Positions 8,385-16,490 of a DNA stretch of 52,850 nucleotides are shown one piece after another (the stretch's first letter is position 1; the number at the start of each line of letters is the position of its first letter). The position numbers and the translations under genes were made by a program. The notes below the pieces were generated by a model. The model worked only from the letters and a program-made list of their open reading frames with translations. It did no database searches and was not told where the DNA came from. The stretch comes from a virus: the IMG/VR virus record IMGVR_UViG_3300048930_000349, positions 1-52,850 of that record. One strand, written 5' to 3'.

Positions 8385-8867
8385 TCAGAGATCGCGCTGG
8401 ATGCCGAAGCGGAGGATCACATCGGCGGTGGCCGCCGGGGTGTAGGCGCCGCGGGCGATGAGGCAGGCGAACAGCGAGCGGGAATCTGCCGCGGACTGCA
8501 CAACCATGTCCACGTTATAGGCCCCGGCCACCACCGGCGTGCCGATGTCGAAGCGGGTGGCGAGCTGGACGGCGCCGAGCACCTTGGCCACGTCCGTGGT
8601 GGCGATGGCAACGGCGTTGTTTTCGGAGAAGGTCGTGCCGGACGGATCCTCGGAGAACAGCACCAGGTCCATGTTGACGGTGAGATCCGCCTTGGAGCAG
8701 AGCAGCACCGACTTGAGCAGGCCGGAGCCGCCATCGCGGGCCATGGCCTTGGGGATGGTGATCTTGCCGCCGATGATCTCGCCGGTGGCATAGGCCGCCG
8801 CCTGGACAGTCAACTGAACGTCGATGATCTTGTTGGTCCCGCCGACATTTCCAATCACGTTCTGCAT
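8385..8867 (-). CDS. Probable head decoration or minor structural protein
   Basis: A 160-residue beta-rich protein (MQNVIGNVGGTNKIIDVQL, then alternating strands with FSEDPSGTTF and ending VILRFGIQRDL). Proteins of this type follow the scaffold gene in several podoviruses and are annotated as structural. Its start is preceded by AGGAGGCGGCG. A 9-bp hairpin separates it from the scaffold gene and the capsid promoter lies downstream. I infer a capsid-associated role from place and composition only. Confidence 0.7.
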   Translation of the reverse strand: MQNVIGNVGGTNKIIDVQLTVQAAAYATGEIIGGKITIPKAMARDGGSGLLKSVLLCSKADLTVNMDLVLFSEDPSGTTFSENNAVAIATTDVAKVLGAVQLATRFDIGTPVVAGAYNVDMVVQSAADSRSLFACLIARGAYTPAATADVILRFGIQRDL

Positions 8868-8887
8868 CGCCGCCTCCTATGGGTGTG

Positions 8888-8908
8888 GGCGGGTGTAGCA
8901 CACCCGCC
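8888..8908 (-). other. Perfect hairpin between scaffold and decoration genes
   Basis: GGCGGGTGT (8888-8896) and ACACCCGCC (8900-8908) form a 9-bp stem with an AGC loop, directly after the scaffold stop on the minus strand and just before the next ribosome site. No T run follows. It is probably an attenuator or processing/stability element. Confidence 0.5.
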
Positions 8909-8916
8909 GTTCAGTG

Positions 8917-9891
8917 TCATCGTCCGCCGCGGGCGGCCTTCTTCTCGAGGAGCTGGGCATATTCAATGTCCAGGCCTTTCGCGTGATATTCGTTGATGTT
9001 GGTGCTCATCACCTGGCGGATCTGCTCGAGGCGGGCGTCGATCGAGGTGCCGCCCGAGGCATCGCCTTCGAACATCACATCATTGCCGCTGGCCCGGGCC
9101 ATGGCATTGAGGAACTTGCTGAACGCCGGGTTATCGGCCAGGCGGGTGCCGTCCGGCATCCGGGCCTTGAGCACGGAGTCCATGTCCTCCCCGAAGTGCT
9201 GGGAAAGCAGGGCGCCGTTCATGTTGAGATTCTTGCGGTAGTCCGCGCCCCACTCCGCCCGGAGGGTGTCCTCGACGGCATCCATGCGATTCGCGTCCGC
9301 CTCGGCGGTGCGCTGCATCTCCATCTGGGCCACCTCCTGGAGGAGGGTCGCCACCACGGCCGCCTTGCCCTTGTCGAAGTTCTCGCCATGCAGCCGGGTG
9401 CGGATGTGGTCGATCGCCGCCCTGGCCTCGGGCTCGACCTGGGAGAGGTCCACGCCGGGGATCTCGTAGCCGTCCGGCGTCTCGGGGATGTCCTGCTCCT
9501 CGCGCCAGGCCTTGATCTCCTCGGGGTTGTCGGCCGGAGGTGCGGCGCGCTTGTACTCGCCCGAGCGGATCTTCTGCTGGGCGGCGTATAGCGCCTTGGC
9601 CATTTCGGGCACGTTCTGGAAGCGCTCGAGCATCTTGCTCGCCTTGGGGTCGCCAATCGCTGCGACCGACTGCTCGCGCCAATCGGTGGGCCAGGCGGAA
9701 GAACCTTCCTTGCCCGGCTCCAGCTCGCCTACGTCCTCGTAGATCGAGCCTGCCTTGGGCTTGGGATCCGCGGGCGTTGCCTCACCGGCAGGCGGATCAC
9801 TCGGCGGCGGGGCGGGCGGGCTTGCCGCGGCGGGCGGGGGGCTTGGGGTTGCGGCGATCGGGTCGGGCAGTTTCGGGGCCGGTGCGTTCAT
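8917..9891 (-). CDS. Scaffold (capsid assembly) protein
   Basis: A 324-residue, highly charged helical protein. The first 50 residues are a Pro/Ala-rich disordered tail; then comes WPTDWREQSVAAIGDPKASKML, KALYAAQQKIRSGEY and a helix-rich C-terminus. The motif LP.DWR......D.K....L.RF.....A.AL...Q..IR.GE is shared by podovirus scaffold proteins. It is encoded between portal and capsid, as expected. Scaffold guides capsid shell assembly and exits before packaging. It overlaps the upstream gene by 95 bases in another frame. Confidence 0.88.
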   Translation of the reverse strand: MNAPAPKLPDPIAATPSPPPAAASPPAPPPSDPPAGEATPADPKPKAGSIYEDVGELEPGKEGSSAWPTDWREQSVAAIGDPKASKMLERFQNVPEMAKALYAAQQKIRSGEYKRAAPPADNPEEIKAWREEQDIPETPDGYEIPGVDLSQVEPEARAAIDHIRTRLHGENFDKGKAAVVATLLQEVAQMEMQRTAEADANRMDAVEDTLRAEWGADYRKNLNMNGALLSQHFGEDMDSVLKARMPDGTRLADNPAFSKFLNAMARASGNDVMFEGDASGGTSIDARLEQIRQVMSTNINEYHAKGLDIEYAQLLEKKAARGGR

Positions 9892-10171
9892 CTTGTTTCT
9901 CCTGTCGTGGGGGCAATGGACGGTCGATGGCGTTCAATATCCGGGCGCCCACGAATCGCTTGCCCTCCGCGAAATCGCTGGCTCGGGCGCCGTCCGGGCC
10001 CGGCCGGAAACTCATGTCATAGACGCATGAGAACTTGGTGAGGATGGTGATCAGGGCGATCCGCTGCTGGGGCGCGGAGGCCGTGCCGGTGGAAAGCGCC
10101 TTGATGGCGAGGATCTCGGCCTCGCCCAGCTCGGGCGCTTCCCAGGGATTGACCGGCGGCTTGAACTTCAC
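9797..10171 (-). CDS. Bbp19-like phage protein
   Basis: A 124-residue protein whose central part (residues about 40-80: ILTKFSCVYDMSFRPGPDGAR then DFAEGKRFVGARIL) fits the Bbp19-like family of small phage proteins found between portal and scaffold genes, named after Bordetella phage BPP-1. The C-terminal third is basic and proline-rich and overlaps the scaffold start region in another frame. It overlaps the portal stop by 4 bases, indicating coupling. Function is unknown; it is probably a virion or assembly factor. Confidence 0.78.
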   Translation of the reverse strand: MKFKPPVNPWEAPELGEAEILAIKALSTGTASAPQQRIALITILTKFSCVYDMSFRPGPDGARASDFAEGKRFVGARILNAIDRPLPPRQEKQDERTGPETARPDRRNPKPPARRGKPARPAAE

Positions 10172-11799
10172 GCGGCCACCGGCTGGGGCATCTTGCCCGC
10201 CATCTCAGCCATGGCGCCCATCTCGCCCATGGCCTGACCGGCGATCTGCGACTCCTCCTCGAGCTGCTGGTCCTCGGCCGCCTGGTCGGGATCCTTGAGC
10301 CAGTTCGGCGGGGCCACGCCCGCGATGGCATCGCGGAAAGCCTGGGTTTCGTCAAAGTGCTCGGTCACGCCCGGTTTGAGGAGCTGCTTGGCCTGGCTCA
10401 CGATGCCCATGCTGGTGTTGAAGGCGAAAGCCTTGCTCTGGCGCTGGGCGTCCTGGAGCGGGTTGTCGAAGGTGTATTCCACATCGCGGCCACGCAACTC
10501 CTGGGGCATCTCATCGAGCGGGCCCCAGAGCTTCATGCGGATGGCCATCTCGACGGCAATGTCCAGGATCGAGGCGTTGCGCTCGCTCTCGGCCGGAGCA
10601 ATCACCGGCTGGGCCACGCGGAGGAATTCCTCATGGCGCCGTTGCACCTCCTCCGCCGTCATCTGCGGGTTGTTCTGGGGGAGGAACAGCTTGGAGAGAT
10701 AGAACGCATCCTTGAGGTTGCCGGTGATGCCCTGGCGCAAGGCCTCCCCGAATTCCGGGGTCGCACCCAGCTCGAGGGCGCGGATCGCCTCGCCGGTGCG
10801 CTCGTCATAGCGCTGGTCCACCCAGGTCACCATGCCGGAGCGGATGTCCACGCCCGAGAGGATGGCCTCGGATTGTGCCACCAGCGGCGGCTCGACGGCC
10901 TTCTCGCCTGCCTCGATGATGCTCCAGGTCATGGTCTGCAGTGTGCGGCCGTCCGGCAGCGCGATGATGGTGCAGGGTGACAGGGCATAGGGCGAGGAGT
11001 CGATTCGGAACCAGCGCGACACTGAATAGTTGAACACATATTCCGGCTTTGCCGAGATCTCCCATTGCATGTCCGGCATGAGATAGCAGGAATACCAGCC
11101 TGCATCGGTCTTCTTGTCCGGGGCATATTCCATCGACGGCACCAAGACATGGTAAATTTCAACCATGTCGTTGGGGGTCTTGGCCAGCTTCTCCTTGACC
11201 TTCGGCGGGATGCTCCAGTTCTTGGAACGCTCCTGGGAACACAGGTTGCGCACCGACACCTTGATCTTGCGATAGAAGGTGTCCACTTCGCCGTCATAGT
11301 TCTCGCGCCACGCGCAATCGCGGAGATGCCAGGTGCGGAAGCGCAGGCCCATGCCATCGCTCCGCCCCTCGACCGAGGTCACGGCATTGCCGAAGGTCAC
11401 CCAATCATGGTCCCCGGCGCGCACCGCGTTCGAGAAATTCGAGCGCCGGTCCTTGAGGAGCTGCATGGTCATCTCGGAGCGGGTCTCGAGGTATTGCTGG
11501 ACCGAGAGCACCTTGCGCAGGCGCGGATCCTGGGCGACGATCTTGAACCAGTCCCGCCCCCAGGGCCTCAATGCCGCGTCGATGTAGTTGCCGAAATCCC
11601 GGCGGAACAGGCTTGGCTCGGAGGCGTAGAGCCGCGAGGCGAAGTCCTCGCCCAGGCTATGCTCAATCGTGAAATCCGCGCGCTCGGGATAGAAGTGCTC
11701 GCTGATGTCCTGAAAGAAGCTCATCAGGGAGTCGCGCTTGGTGAAGGCATCGAGAACCTGTTGGCAGACGAGCTGTCCGTGCGCGCCGAGTACCGGCAT
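10168..11799 (-). CDS. Portal, head-to-tail connecting protein
   Basis: A 543-residue protein of the podovirus head-to-tail connector family (twelve subunits form the DNA channel at one capsid vertex). Visible features are the N-terminal helix with FFQDISEHFYPERADF, an SLFRRDFGNYIDAALRPWGRDWF segment, and a long helical C-terminal region with Met- and Gln-rich tail. Length fits the usual 520-560. It lies directly after the terminase, as is standard. The ATG at 11799 is preceded by AGGAGGCCCCC. Confidence 0.93.
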   Translation of the reverse strand: MPVLGAHGQLVCQQVLDAFTKRDSLMSFFQDISEHFYPERADFTIEHSLGEDFASRLYASEPSLFRRDFGNYIDAALRPWGRDWFKIVAQDPRLRKVLSVQQYLETRSEMTMQLLKDRRSNFSNAVRAGDHDWVTFGNAVTSVEGRSDGMGLRFRTWHLRDCAWRENYDGEVDTFYRKIKVSVRNLCSQERSKNWSIPPKVKEKLAKTPNDMVEIYHVLVPSMEYAPDKKTDAGWYSCYLMPDMQWEISAKPEYVFNYSVSRWFRIDSSPYALSPCTIIALPDGRTLQTMTWSIIEAGEKAVEPPLVAQSEAILSGVDIRSGMVTWVDQRYDERTGEAIRALELGATPEFGEALRQGITGNLKDAFYLSKLFLPQNNPQMTAEEVQRRHEEFLRVAQPVIAPAESERNASILDIAVEMAIRMKLWGPLDEMPQELRGRDVEYTFDNPLQDAQRQSKAFAFNTSMGIVSQAKQLLKPGVTEHFDETQAFRDAIAGVAPPNWLKDPDQAAEDQQLEEESQIAGQAMGEMGAMAEMAGKMPQPVAA

Positions 11800-11829
11800 G
11801 GGGGCCTCCTGAAAGTGAAGGGGCGCCCG

Positions 11830-12054
11830 TTACTGAGCGCCGCCGAGGGACTGGTTGGAGTAGCTGGTGCCGCCGCGGCTGTAGATTGTGCCCTCGCGGC
11901 CGCGCTCGCGCTTCTTCTCGATCTCCTTGCGCGCCGCCAGCCGGGCGGCGGGGGCGGCAGGGTCCGGCATCCGGGGCATGGCCGCCGCGGGGGCGGCCTT
12001 CGGCATCTGGGGCTTGGGCATAATCGAACCAATCGCTTTCATGACACCAGACAT
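11830..12054 (-). CDS. Small hypothetical protein between terminase and portal
   Basis: A 74-residue protein, MSGVMKAIGSIMPKPQMPK at the N-terminus, then an Ala/Pro/Met-rich linker, a basic helix (ARKEIEKKRERGREG) and a Gly/Ser tail. Its start is preceded by CAGGAGGTAGC. Small Pro/Ala proteins with a basic helix often sit between the terminase and portal genes of podoviruses, but no function is known. A longer frame reading into the terminase gene is not used. Confidence 0.7.
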   Translation of the reverse strand: MSGVMKAIGSIMPKPQMPKAAPAAAMPRMPDPAAPAARLAARKEIEKKRERGREGTIYSRGGTSYSNQSLGGAQ

Positions 12055-12056
12055 GG

Positions 12057-13643
12057 CTACCTCCTGGGTTTGCGCGATGACGTGATTGCTCGCGTCATGC
12101 TGCCCCCTATACCACCGGATGCAACCGTTGTCTTGCCCCTCGCATAAGCCGCCATGATGATGGCGTCCGCCTTGTCCGGGGAGCGGCCGAGGAGATCCTT
12201 GATCTGGTCCTTGGACTTGACGAACACCTTCGACCCCGGCCGCATTTCCCAGCGGAACGCCGCCAGCTCGGCCCGCAATTCGGGATCCGGTGGAAGGGCG
12301 AGGTTGGCCCCGGTCTCGGGGTCGAGCTGCTCGCGGAAACTCCAGGCGGAGGCGGCCCGGAGGTTGGTGAACATCAGACGGCCGGTGCGGTCGCGGATGC
12401 CCTCGGCCGTCGCGGCGCCGGAGTACAGGGTGGGGCGAATCGGCAGCGAGGTCTCGGCGTCGTTGCTGGTGAGGTGGTCGCGGGTGGATCCGCCATAGCC
12501 GCCTCCCATGTCGATGATGATCTCCGCCCCGTTGCGGCGGTGCATGACAAGGAGCCCGGCGACGATCGAGCCGGTGGGGGTCTCGCGCCCCGGCCAGGTC
12601 AGGAGCTGGTCGAACCACTTGCCATGGCGCCGGGCGAAGACGGTGCGATCGGCCCCGCCTTGGGCGATGTCCGCGGCGATCACGTCCATCTCGCGCTGGC
12701 GGCCCTCCTCCTTCCACCGGCCCATGGCGGCCTCGATCCAGGAGGACGGGAACACTTGGAATTCGGCGTCCACCTGGGAGACCGAGAAATCACCTTTCAT
12801 CGAGCGGCGCAATTCCTCGGGGAGGCCGGAGAGGGTGGCGGCATAGCCGGTCTCGGCCAGGTCGGGGTTGTCCTCGAGACTCGCCGGGATGAACGTCCTC
12901 GACTTGGGATAGACCGGCTGGCCCTTCTCATCGAGGAGTTGCTGGCCGTCGATCATCACCGGGCCGGGCCCGTCCACCTCGTAGTCGTGGCCGCGAAATG
13001 TCGTGTACCAGCGCAGCTCCCCCGGCAAGGCGGGGTTGGGGTGATTCGGATCCAGCCAGGCGCCCCAGCGCTCGAGCACCCACATGCCGTCCGCGGTGGT
13101 GGGGGGATTGCCGGTGGCGATGACCCGCACCCGCTGGCCCGGGGTGGTCGAGCGGGCCCAGCCGATGATGAATTCATATTGGCTCTTGAGGAAGTTGGTC
13201 ACCTCATCGAAGCCGATGAAGTCCTTCGGCACGCCCCTATACTTTTCGCGGTCCTCGAGATGCTGGCACCCGCCGAACATGACGAGCTGATTCGGGAATT
13301 TCCACCGGGCCGGAGGGTTGCGCTTGAGGCCGCGGTTATGGCCGAGGATCTCCTCCATGCGGTCGATCAATCCGTCCACCTCGCCATTGAGGCGCCGGAG
13401 GATCAGGCTTCGCCGGTGGTTGGCGATGGCCGTGCCGATGAGAAGGTCCGTCTTCCCGCCCCCGGCCTCGCCCCCATAAAACAGCTCGTCCGCCTCGGTC
13501 TCGAGGGCCTCAGTCTGGGGGCCGCTGTTGGGGATCCAGTGCTGGCCCTTGAAGGCGGGGCGGATGGCTTGGGCGATCTCGCTCCGCCGCTCGGGTGGGA
13601 GCCCGGCTATCAGTTTCTCGAGTTCGGCCTGGAGGTTTGTCAT
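12057..13643 (-). CDS. Terminase large subunit
   Basis: A 528-residue packaging motor. The ATPase domain has Walker A GGEAGGGKT (57-65), Walker B FIGFDE (142-147) and the coupling motif ATGNP (176-180). The C-terminal RNase H-like nuclease shows Asp325 (AADIAQGG), Asp378 (IIIDMGGGYG) and a late Asp in DKADAIIMA (about 497-501). It translocates DNA into the prohead and cuts concatemers, docked on the portal. The order small subunit, Tad2-like gene, large subunit, portal is intact except for the inserted Tad2-like gene. Confidence 0.96.
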   Translation of the reverse strand: MTNLQAELEKLIAGLPPERRSEIAQAIRPAFKGQHWIPNSGPQTEALETEADELFYGGEAGGGKTDLLIGTAIANHRRSLILRRLNGEVDGLIDRMEEILGHNRGLKRNPPARWKFPNQLVMFGGCQHLEDREKYRGVPKDFIGFDEVTNFLKSQYEFIIGWARSTTPGQRVRVIATGNPPTTADGMWVLERWGAWLDPNHPNPALPGELRWYTTFRGHDYEVDGPGPVMIDGQQLLDEKGQPVYPKSRTFIPASLEDNPDLAETGYAATLSGLPEELRRSMKGDFSVSQVDAEFQVFPSSWIEAAMGRWKEEGRQREMDVIAADIAQGGADRTVFARRHGKWFDQLLTWPGRETPTGSIVAGLLVMHRRNGAEIIIDMGGGYGGSTRDHLTSNDAETSLPIRPTLYSGAATAEGIRDRTGRLMFTNLRAASAWSFREQLDPETGANLALPPDPELRAELAAFRWEMRPGSKVFVKSKDQIKDLLGRSPDKADAIIMAAYARGKTTVASGGIGGSMTRAITSSRKPRR

Positions 13644-13685
13644 GCGGCTCCCTGGGGCGCGGGCGGCGGGGGATCATGGGGGCGC

Positions 13686-13955
13686 CTACTGGAGGAGCAC
13701 CCAATCCTCGGCAAGGAGATCTGTCTGGGAGGCGAGCCATGGCACGCGCGCCCCATTCGGGTAAGCCTGAGACCCCGCGGGGTAGTTGAGGAACAGATAT
13801 GGCAGGGTCATCTTGCTTTGAGCATTGGGCTCCTGGAGTTCGATCCACATGCCCTTGCCATTCCAGCCCAGGCGCGCCACGCGCCAACCCTCCTTGAGGT
13901 GCATCAGGGCGTTGGAAAATGGCATCAGTTTAGGGGTGAACGGGGTGTCAGTCAT
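13686..13955 (-). CDS. Tad2-like (DUF2829) anti-Thoeris protein
   Basis: This 89-residue protein carries the hallmarks of the DUF2829/Tad2 family: an N-terminal FSNALMHLKEGWRVARLGWNGKGM (the family pattern is F..AL..LK.G..VAR.GWNGKGM), and a C-terminal VPWLASQTDLLAEDW. Characterised Tad2 proteins form tetramers that bind and sequester the cyclic ADP-ribose-type signal made by Thoeris TIR enzymes; some homologues bind other cyclic nucleotides. The gene lies between the two terminase genes and overlaps the small-subunit stop by 4 bases, so it would be made with packaging genes. Family is clear; ligand here is inferred. Confidence 0.88.
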   Translation of the reverse strand: MTDTPFTPKLMPFSNALMHLKEGWRVARLGWNGKGMWIELQEPNAQSKMTLPYLFLNYPAGSQAYPNGARVPWLASQTDLLAEDWVLLQ

Positions 13956-14464
13956 TGCGTTGTCTCCTTGCTGGCGATGTGGAGGAGCCGGGCGACCTGG
14001 CGCGCGAGCTGGCGCACCTCGACCGGCTTTTCGTCGGGGGTCTCGGTGGTAATCGGGGCCGCGTCATCGGTCCATTGCATCTTGTGCCGGGTCCACATGG
14101 CCGCGGCGGAGGCGTTCGGCGGGTAGTAGCGGCGCACCGGCACCCGGACCACCTCGCCGTCAATCACCTTGATGTCTTCCTCGTCGCGCTCGTAGCCGAT
14201 CGCCATCTGGTAGACGGCCAGCTCCACCCGGCCATTGGCTGCTTCATGGCCGATGACGAGGGCCTGGGCCACGCCGGGTTCCATCGCGCGCCAGCGCCAC
14301 ATGGTCATGCGGGAAATGCCGAGGATGTCCGCAATCTCATTGGCCAGGAAGCCCTTGGCCGCCAGTCGTTTGATGACATCGAGCTTCTCGGGGGTGCAGC
14401 CGAGCGCGGGCTTGGAGGTGGTGCGCTTGCCCTTCTTCGCGGGCTTGGCCTTCGCCCGGGGCAT
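13952..14464 (-). CDS. Terminase small subunit
   Basis: A 170-residue DNA-recognition subunit. After a basic tail (residues 1-20) comes a helix-turn-helix: CTPEKLDVIKRLAAKGFLA followed by EIADILGISRMTMWRWR, a pattern seen in phage small terminases, then an oligomerisation region with YPPNASAAAMWTRHKMQW, a signature of this family. It binds the packaging start site and activates the large subunit. The gene starts at the last base of the preceding stop region (14464 shared). Confidence 0.88.
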   Translation of the reverse strand: MPRAKAKPAKKGKRTTSKPALGCTPEKLDVIKRLAAKGFLANEIADILGISRMTMWRWRAMEPGVAQALVIGHEAANGRVELAVYQMAIGYERDEEDIKVIDGEVVRVPVRRYYPPNASAAAMWTRHKMQWTDDAAPITTETPDEKPVEVRQLARQVARLLHIASKETTQ

Positions 14465-14778
14465 CAGCGCTTGGCGGCCTTCCGGGGCCGCAGCGGGATG
14501 GGCGGCGGGGGATCATCGGCTGGGGGCGTCATGTCCACCTGGTCCGGCGGGGGCGGCAGTTCCGTGGGGAATATCTCGCCGGTGTCGATGTGGGTCACCT
14601 TGGCCGACTGGAAGGCGGCGAAGACGCCCGCGAGGCGCTGGGCCACCTCGCCGGGTACAAGGCCCTGGCATGTGGCAAGGGCCTGCTGGAGTGCCACGGC
14701 ATCGTGAGCCGAGCACTGGATGATGTCGGAACCGATGGCTCCGCCTGTCTCGATCGAGATCATGATCGCCGCGTTCAT
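14464..14778 (-). CDS. Hypothetical protein, first gene of the packaging block
   Basis: A 104-residue protein with a folded N-terminal half (MNAAIMISIETGGAIG, then AVALQQALATCQGLVPGEVAQ) and a Pro/Asp-rich, then basic, C-terminus. I do not recognise a family. It lies just after a rho-independent terminator (14827-14855) and directly before the small terminase gene, with a 1-base overlap, so it probably starts the late transcript. The ATG is preceded by CCGGAGAACCACC. Confidence 0.65.
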   Translation of the reverse strand: MNAAIMISIETGGAIGSDIIQCSAHDAVALQQALATCQGLVPGEVAQRLAGVFAAFQSAKVTHIDTGEIFPTELPPPPDQVDMTPPADDPPPPIPLRPRKAAKR

Positions 14779-14826
14779 GGGTGGTTCTCCGGTTGCAATG
14801 CGCGGACACTACAGCATCGGGGGCAC

Positions 14827-14855
14827 AAAAAAAAGAGCGCCAGGTTGAGCGCTCT
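14827..14855 (-). terminator. Rho-independent terminator, minus strand
   Basis: On the minus strand AGAGCGC (14855-14849) pairs with GCGCTCT (14840-14834) around an 8-base loop, followed by an unbroken T run (14834-14827). It ends the transcript of the small regulatory genes at 14.9-17.3 kb and separates it from the packaging and structural block. Confidence 0.9.
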
Positions 14856-14905
14856 AGTTTATGGGGGGAAACGCCTGGGTTACTTGGCGACCCGGGGCCA
14901 CTGTG

Positions 14906-15196
14906 TCACGGTTTCACGGTTTCCGCAACCGCCTTCCGCCTGCGCGCGAATTGCTGGCGGTGGTGCGTGCCCGAGCGCATTTTCTCGGTCAACACCGTCA
15001 CGACACACAGGCCGCCGGAGGGCAGGGTCTCGAGGACATAGGTCACGCCGCCCGAGGTGAAGGTCTTGGCGCCGGTGCCTGCCACCCGGCCCACCTCCTT
15101 GGTGAGCTTCTGGCGGAGCACCTCCATATCGAAGCCGAGGATTCGCTCCATGTATCTCAAGATGGCATGGTCAGAGATGATGATGGGTTTCTGCAT
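14906..15196 (-). CDS. Conserved hypothetical phage protein
   Basis: A 96-residue protein beginning with an ISDHAILRYMERILGFDMEV helix. The pattern DHA..RY.ER..G.D is common among small phage proteins of unknown function. A beta hairpin (GVTYVLETLPSGGLCVVTVL) and a basic tail (HHRQQFARRRK) follow. It is the last gene before the terminator. The role is unknown. Confidence 0.65.
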   Translation of the reverse strand: MQKPIIISDHAILRYMERILGFDMEVLRQKLTKEVGRVAGTGAKTFTSGGVTYVLETLPSGGLCVVTVLTEKMRSGTHHRQQFARRRKAVAETVKP

Positions 15197-15244
15197 CCGT
15201 TGGCCGTCCTCCGGAGTGATGGTGGGGGATTATGGGGAAGGTGT

Positions 15245-15532
15245 CTAGTCCTTGATCATCGCACGGATGGCGGTGGCGATTTCATTCGGGTACATCGGGA
15301 TCACATTTGGACTGCCGCAGCATTCTGGAAATGTTGAACCATCCGCCACAAGGTTCCCACAACACTCCTGTTTGACGCAGCCTTCCGCCACCTTCGCCGC
15401 CTCCTCCAGCGCGAGGGCGATGGCCACTTTCGCTTCCGGTGAATATGGGTGTGCGTCCAGAGGGGTTGTGCCGCCTTTGATAAGGCTCTGTTCTATCGCC
15501 CGCGCCACGCGCTCGACCAGATCATCAGCCAT
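15245..15532 (-). CDS. Hypothetical protein with Cys pairs
   Basis: A 95-residue protein: an N-terminal amphipathic helix (DDLVERVARAIEQSLI), a helix ALALEEAAKVAEGC, then a cysteine-rich loop (CVKQECCGNL and PECCGSPN) and a C-terminal IATAIRAMIKD helix. The cysteines could bind zinc. The helix-loop pattern is seen in many small phage early proteins with no assigned function. Confidence 0.6.
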   Translation of the reverse strand: MADDLVERVARAIEQSLIKGGTTPLDAHPYSPEAKVAIALALEEAAKVAEGCVKQECCGNLVADGSTFPECCGSPNVIPMYPNEIATAIRAMIKD

Positions 15533-15544
15533 CGTTCTTCTCCA

Positions 15545-15916
15545 TCATCGCCTGCTGATCGTCGTCATGTTTCCGCAATGGGTGCATTTGGTCTTGCTCC
15601 GTTCTTTCAGGCGCTTCATTTCGTCAAGGTATCTCTCGCGGCCTCGGTGCCATTGTGTTTCGTGGTGCGCCATTTGGCGAAGCACGAACATAGGATCAAG
15701 GCGCGTCCCACAAAGCCCACACTCAACCTCCGTCTCACCTTCACGGATGAGATACTGTGCATTTTGTATCTTGGAACCAGTCATGCGCCATTTGTGATTG
15801 CACCCTTCACTTGAAGCCCACGAGTCCACGACGGTCAGCATCGGCCCATTCCCATCGCGCTTAACCTTCGCTTTGATGGGCAACTCGACAACGTTATCTT
15901 CGTCTGTGGGATTCAT
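15545..15916 (-). CDS. Hypothetical zinc-finger-like protein
   Basis: A 123-residue protein with candidate zinc ligands: Cys and His in GCNHKW, CGLC later, and a C-terminal CTHCGN pair. A charged helix (HRGRERYLDEMKRLKERSK) lies between the last two. No family is recognised. It belongs to the run of small genes downstream of the XRE regulator. Confidence 0.6.
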   Translation of the reverse strand: MNPTDEDNVVELPIKAKVKRDGNGPMLTVVDSWASSEGCNHKWRMTGSKIQNAQYLIREGETEVECGLCGTRLDPMFVLRQMAHHETQWHRGRERYLDEMKRLKERSKTKCTHCGNMTTISRR

Positions 15917-15969
15917 GCCGCCGCTCCAAACCCCGGATCACTTTCCATCGTTCTTCTCCATCAGTTTCT

Positions 15970-16287
15970 CTATGGCGTGTGCAGGGCGTTGCGGTGCGGC
16001 TTGACCGGCTTCGCTGCCAATGCCGCCCGCAGCCGCTCCACCTCGGCTTCAGCCTTGAGTGTGCGGCCTTCCCAATGACGCATGTAATCCATGACGGAGG
16101 GATTGTGCGCGGCCACCTCTGCTATACCGCTGGTCTTCAGCCGCTCCACCTCGGCGGTGAGGCGGGTGATGATAGCCTCTGGTGTTTCCTGTGCGTCTTT
16201 GATCACGTCATCAAGCCATCCCTCGCGCAATTCTAGCTTTTTCAGATCAGGTGCGGGAGCCTCCGCAGATGGGAGCGACTCGGACAT
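15970..16287 (-). CDS. Hypothetical coiled-coil protein
   Basis: A 105-residue acidic helical protein with two heptad-like stretches (ITRLTAEVERLKTSG and EAEVERLRAALAAK), the style of small phage coiled-coil proteins. The ATG at 16287 overlaps the stop of the gene before it as TGATG, which favours this start over a GTG nine bases upstream. Function is unknown. Confidence 0.6.
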   Translation of the reverse strand: MSESLPSAEAPAPDLKKLELREGWLDDVIKDAQETPEAIITRLTAEVERLKTSGIAEVAAHNPSVMDYMRHWEGRTLKAEAEVERLRAALAAKPVKPHRNALHTP

Positions 16288-16490
16288 CAGATCCACCCCT
16301 TTTCTGCCAGCAGGCGGCGCATGGCCTTTTTCATCTTGGCCAGGCGCTTCTTCTGCGCCCCGGCTGTTTCTGCCGCGCCCTCAACCGGCTCGAAAACAGA
16401 ATAGCTCATGGTGACAGGTCCGGGACTGGCTATGCCGCCCACAACCCGGGTGACTTGAACGGTCATCGTCCAGCAAATGCCATCCTTCAT
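16287..16490 (-). CDS. Small hypothetical protein
   Basis: A 67-residue protein: an N-terminal beta segment (CWTMTVQVTRVVGG, then PVTMSYSVFEPVEG) and a basic helix (QKKRLAKMKKAMRRLLAEKG). It overlaps both neighbours (4 bases upstream, 3 downstream), so it is translated as part of the operon. No family is recognised. Confidence 0.58.
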   Translation of the reverse strand: MKDGICWTMTVQVTRVVGGIASPGPVTMSYSVFEPVEGAAETAGAQKKRLAKMKKAMRRLLAEKGWI

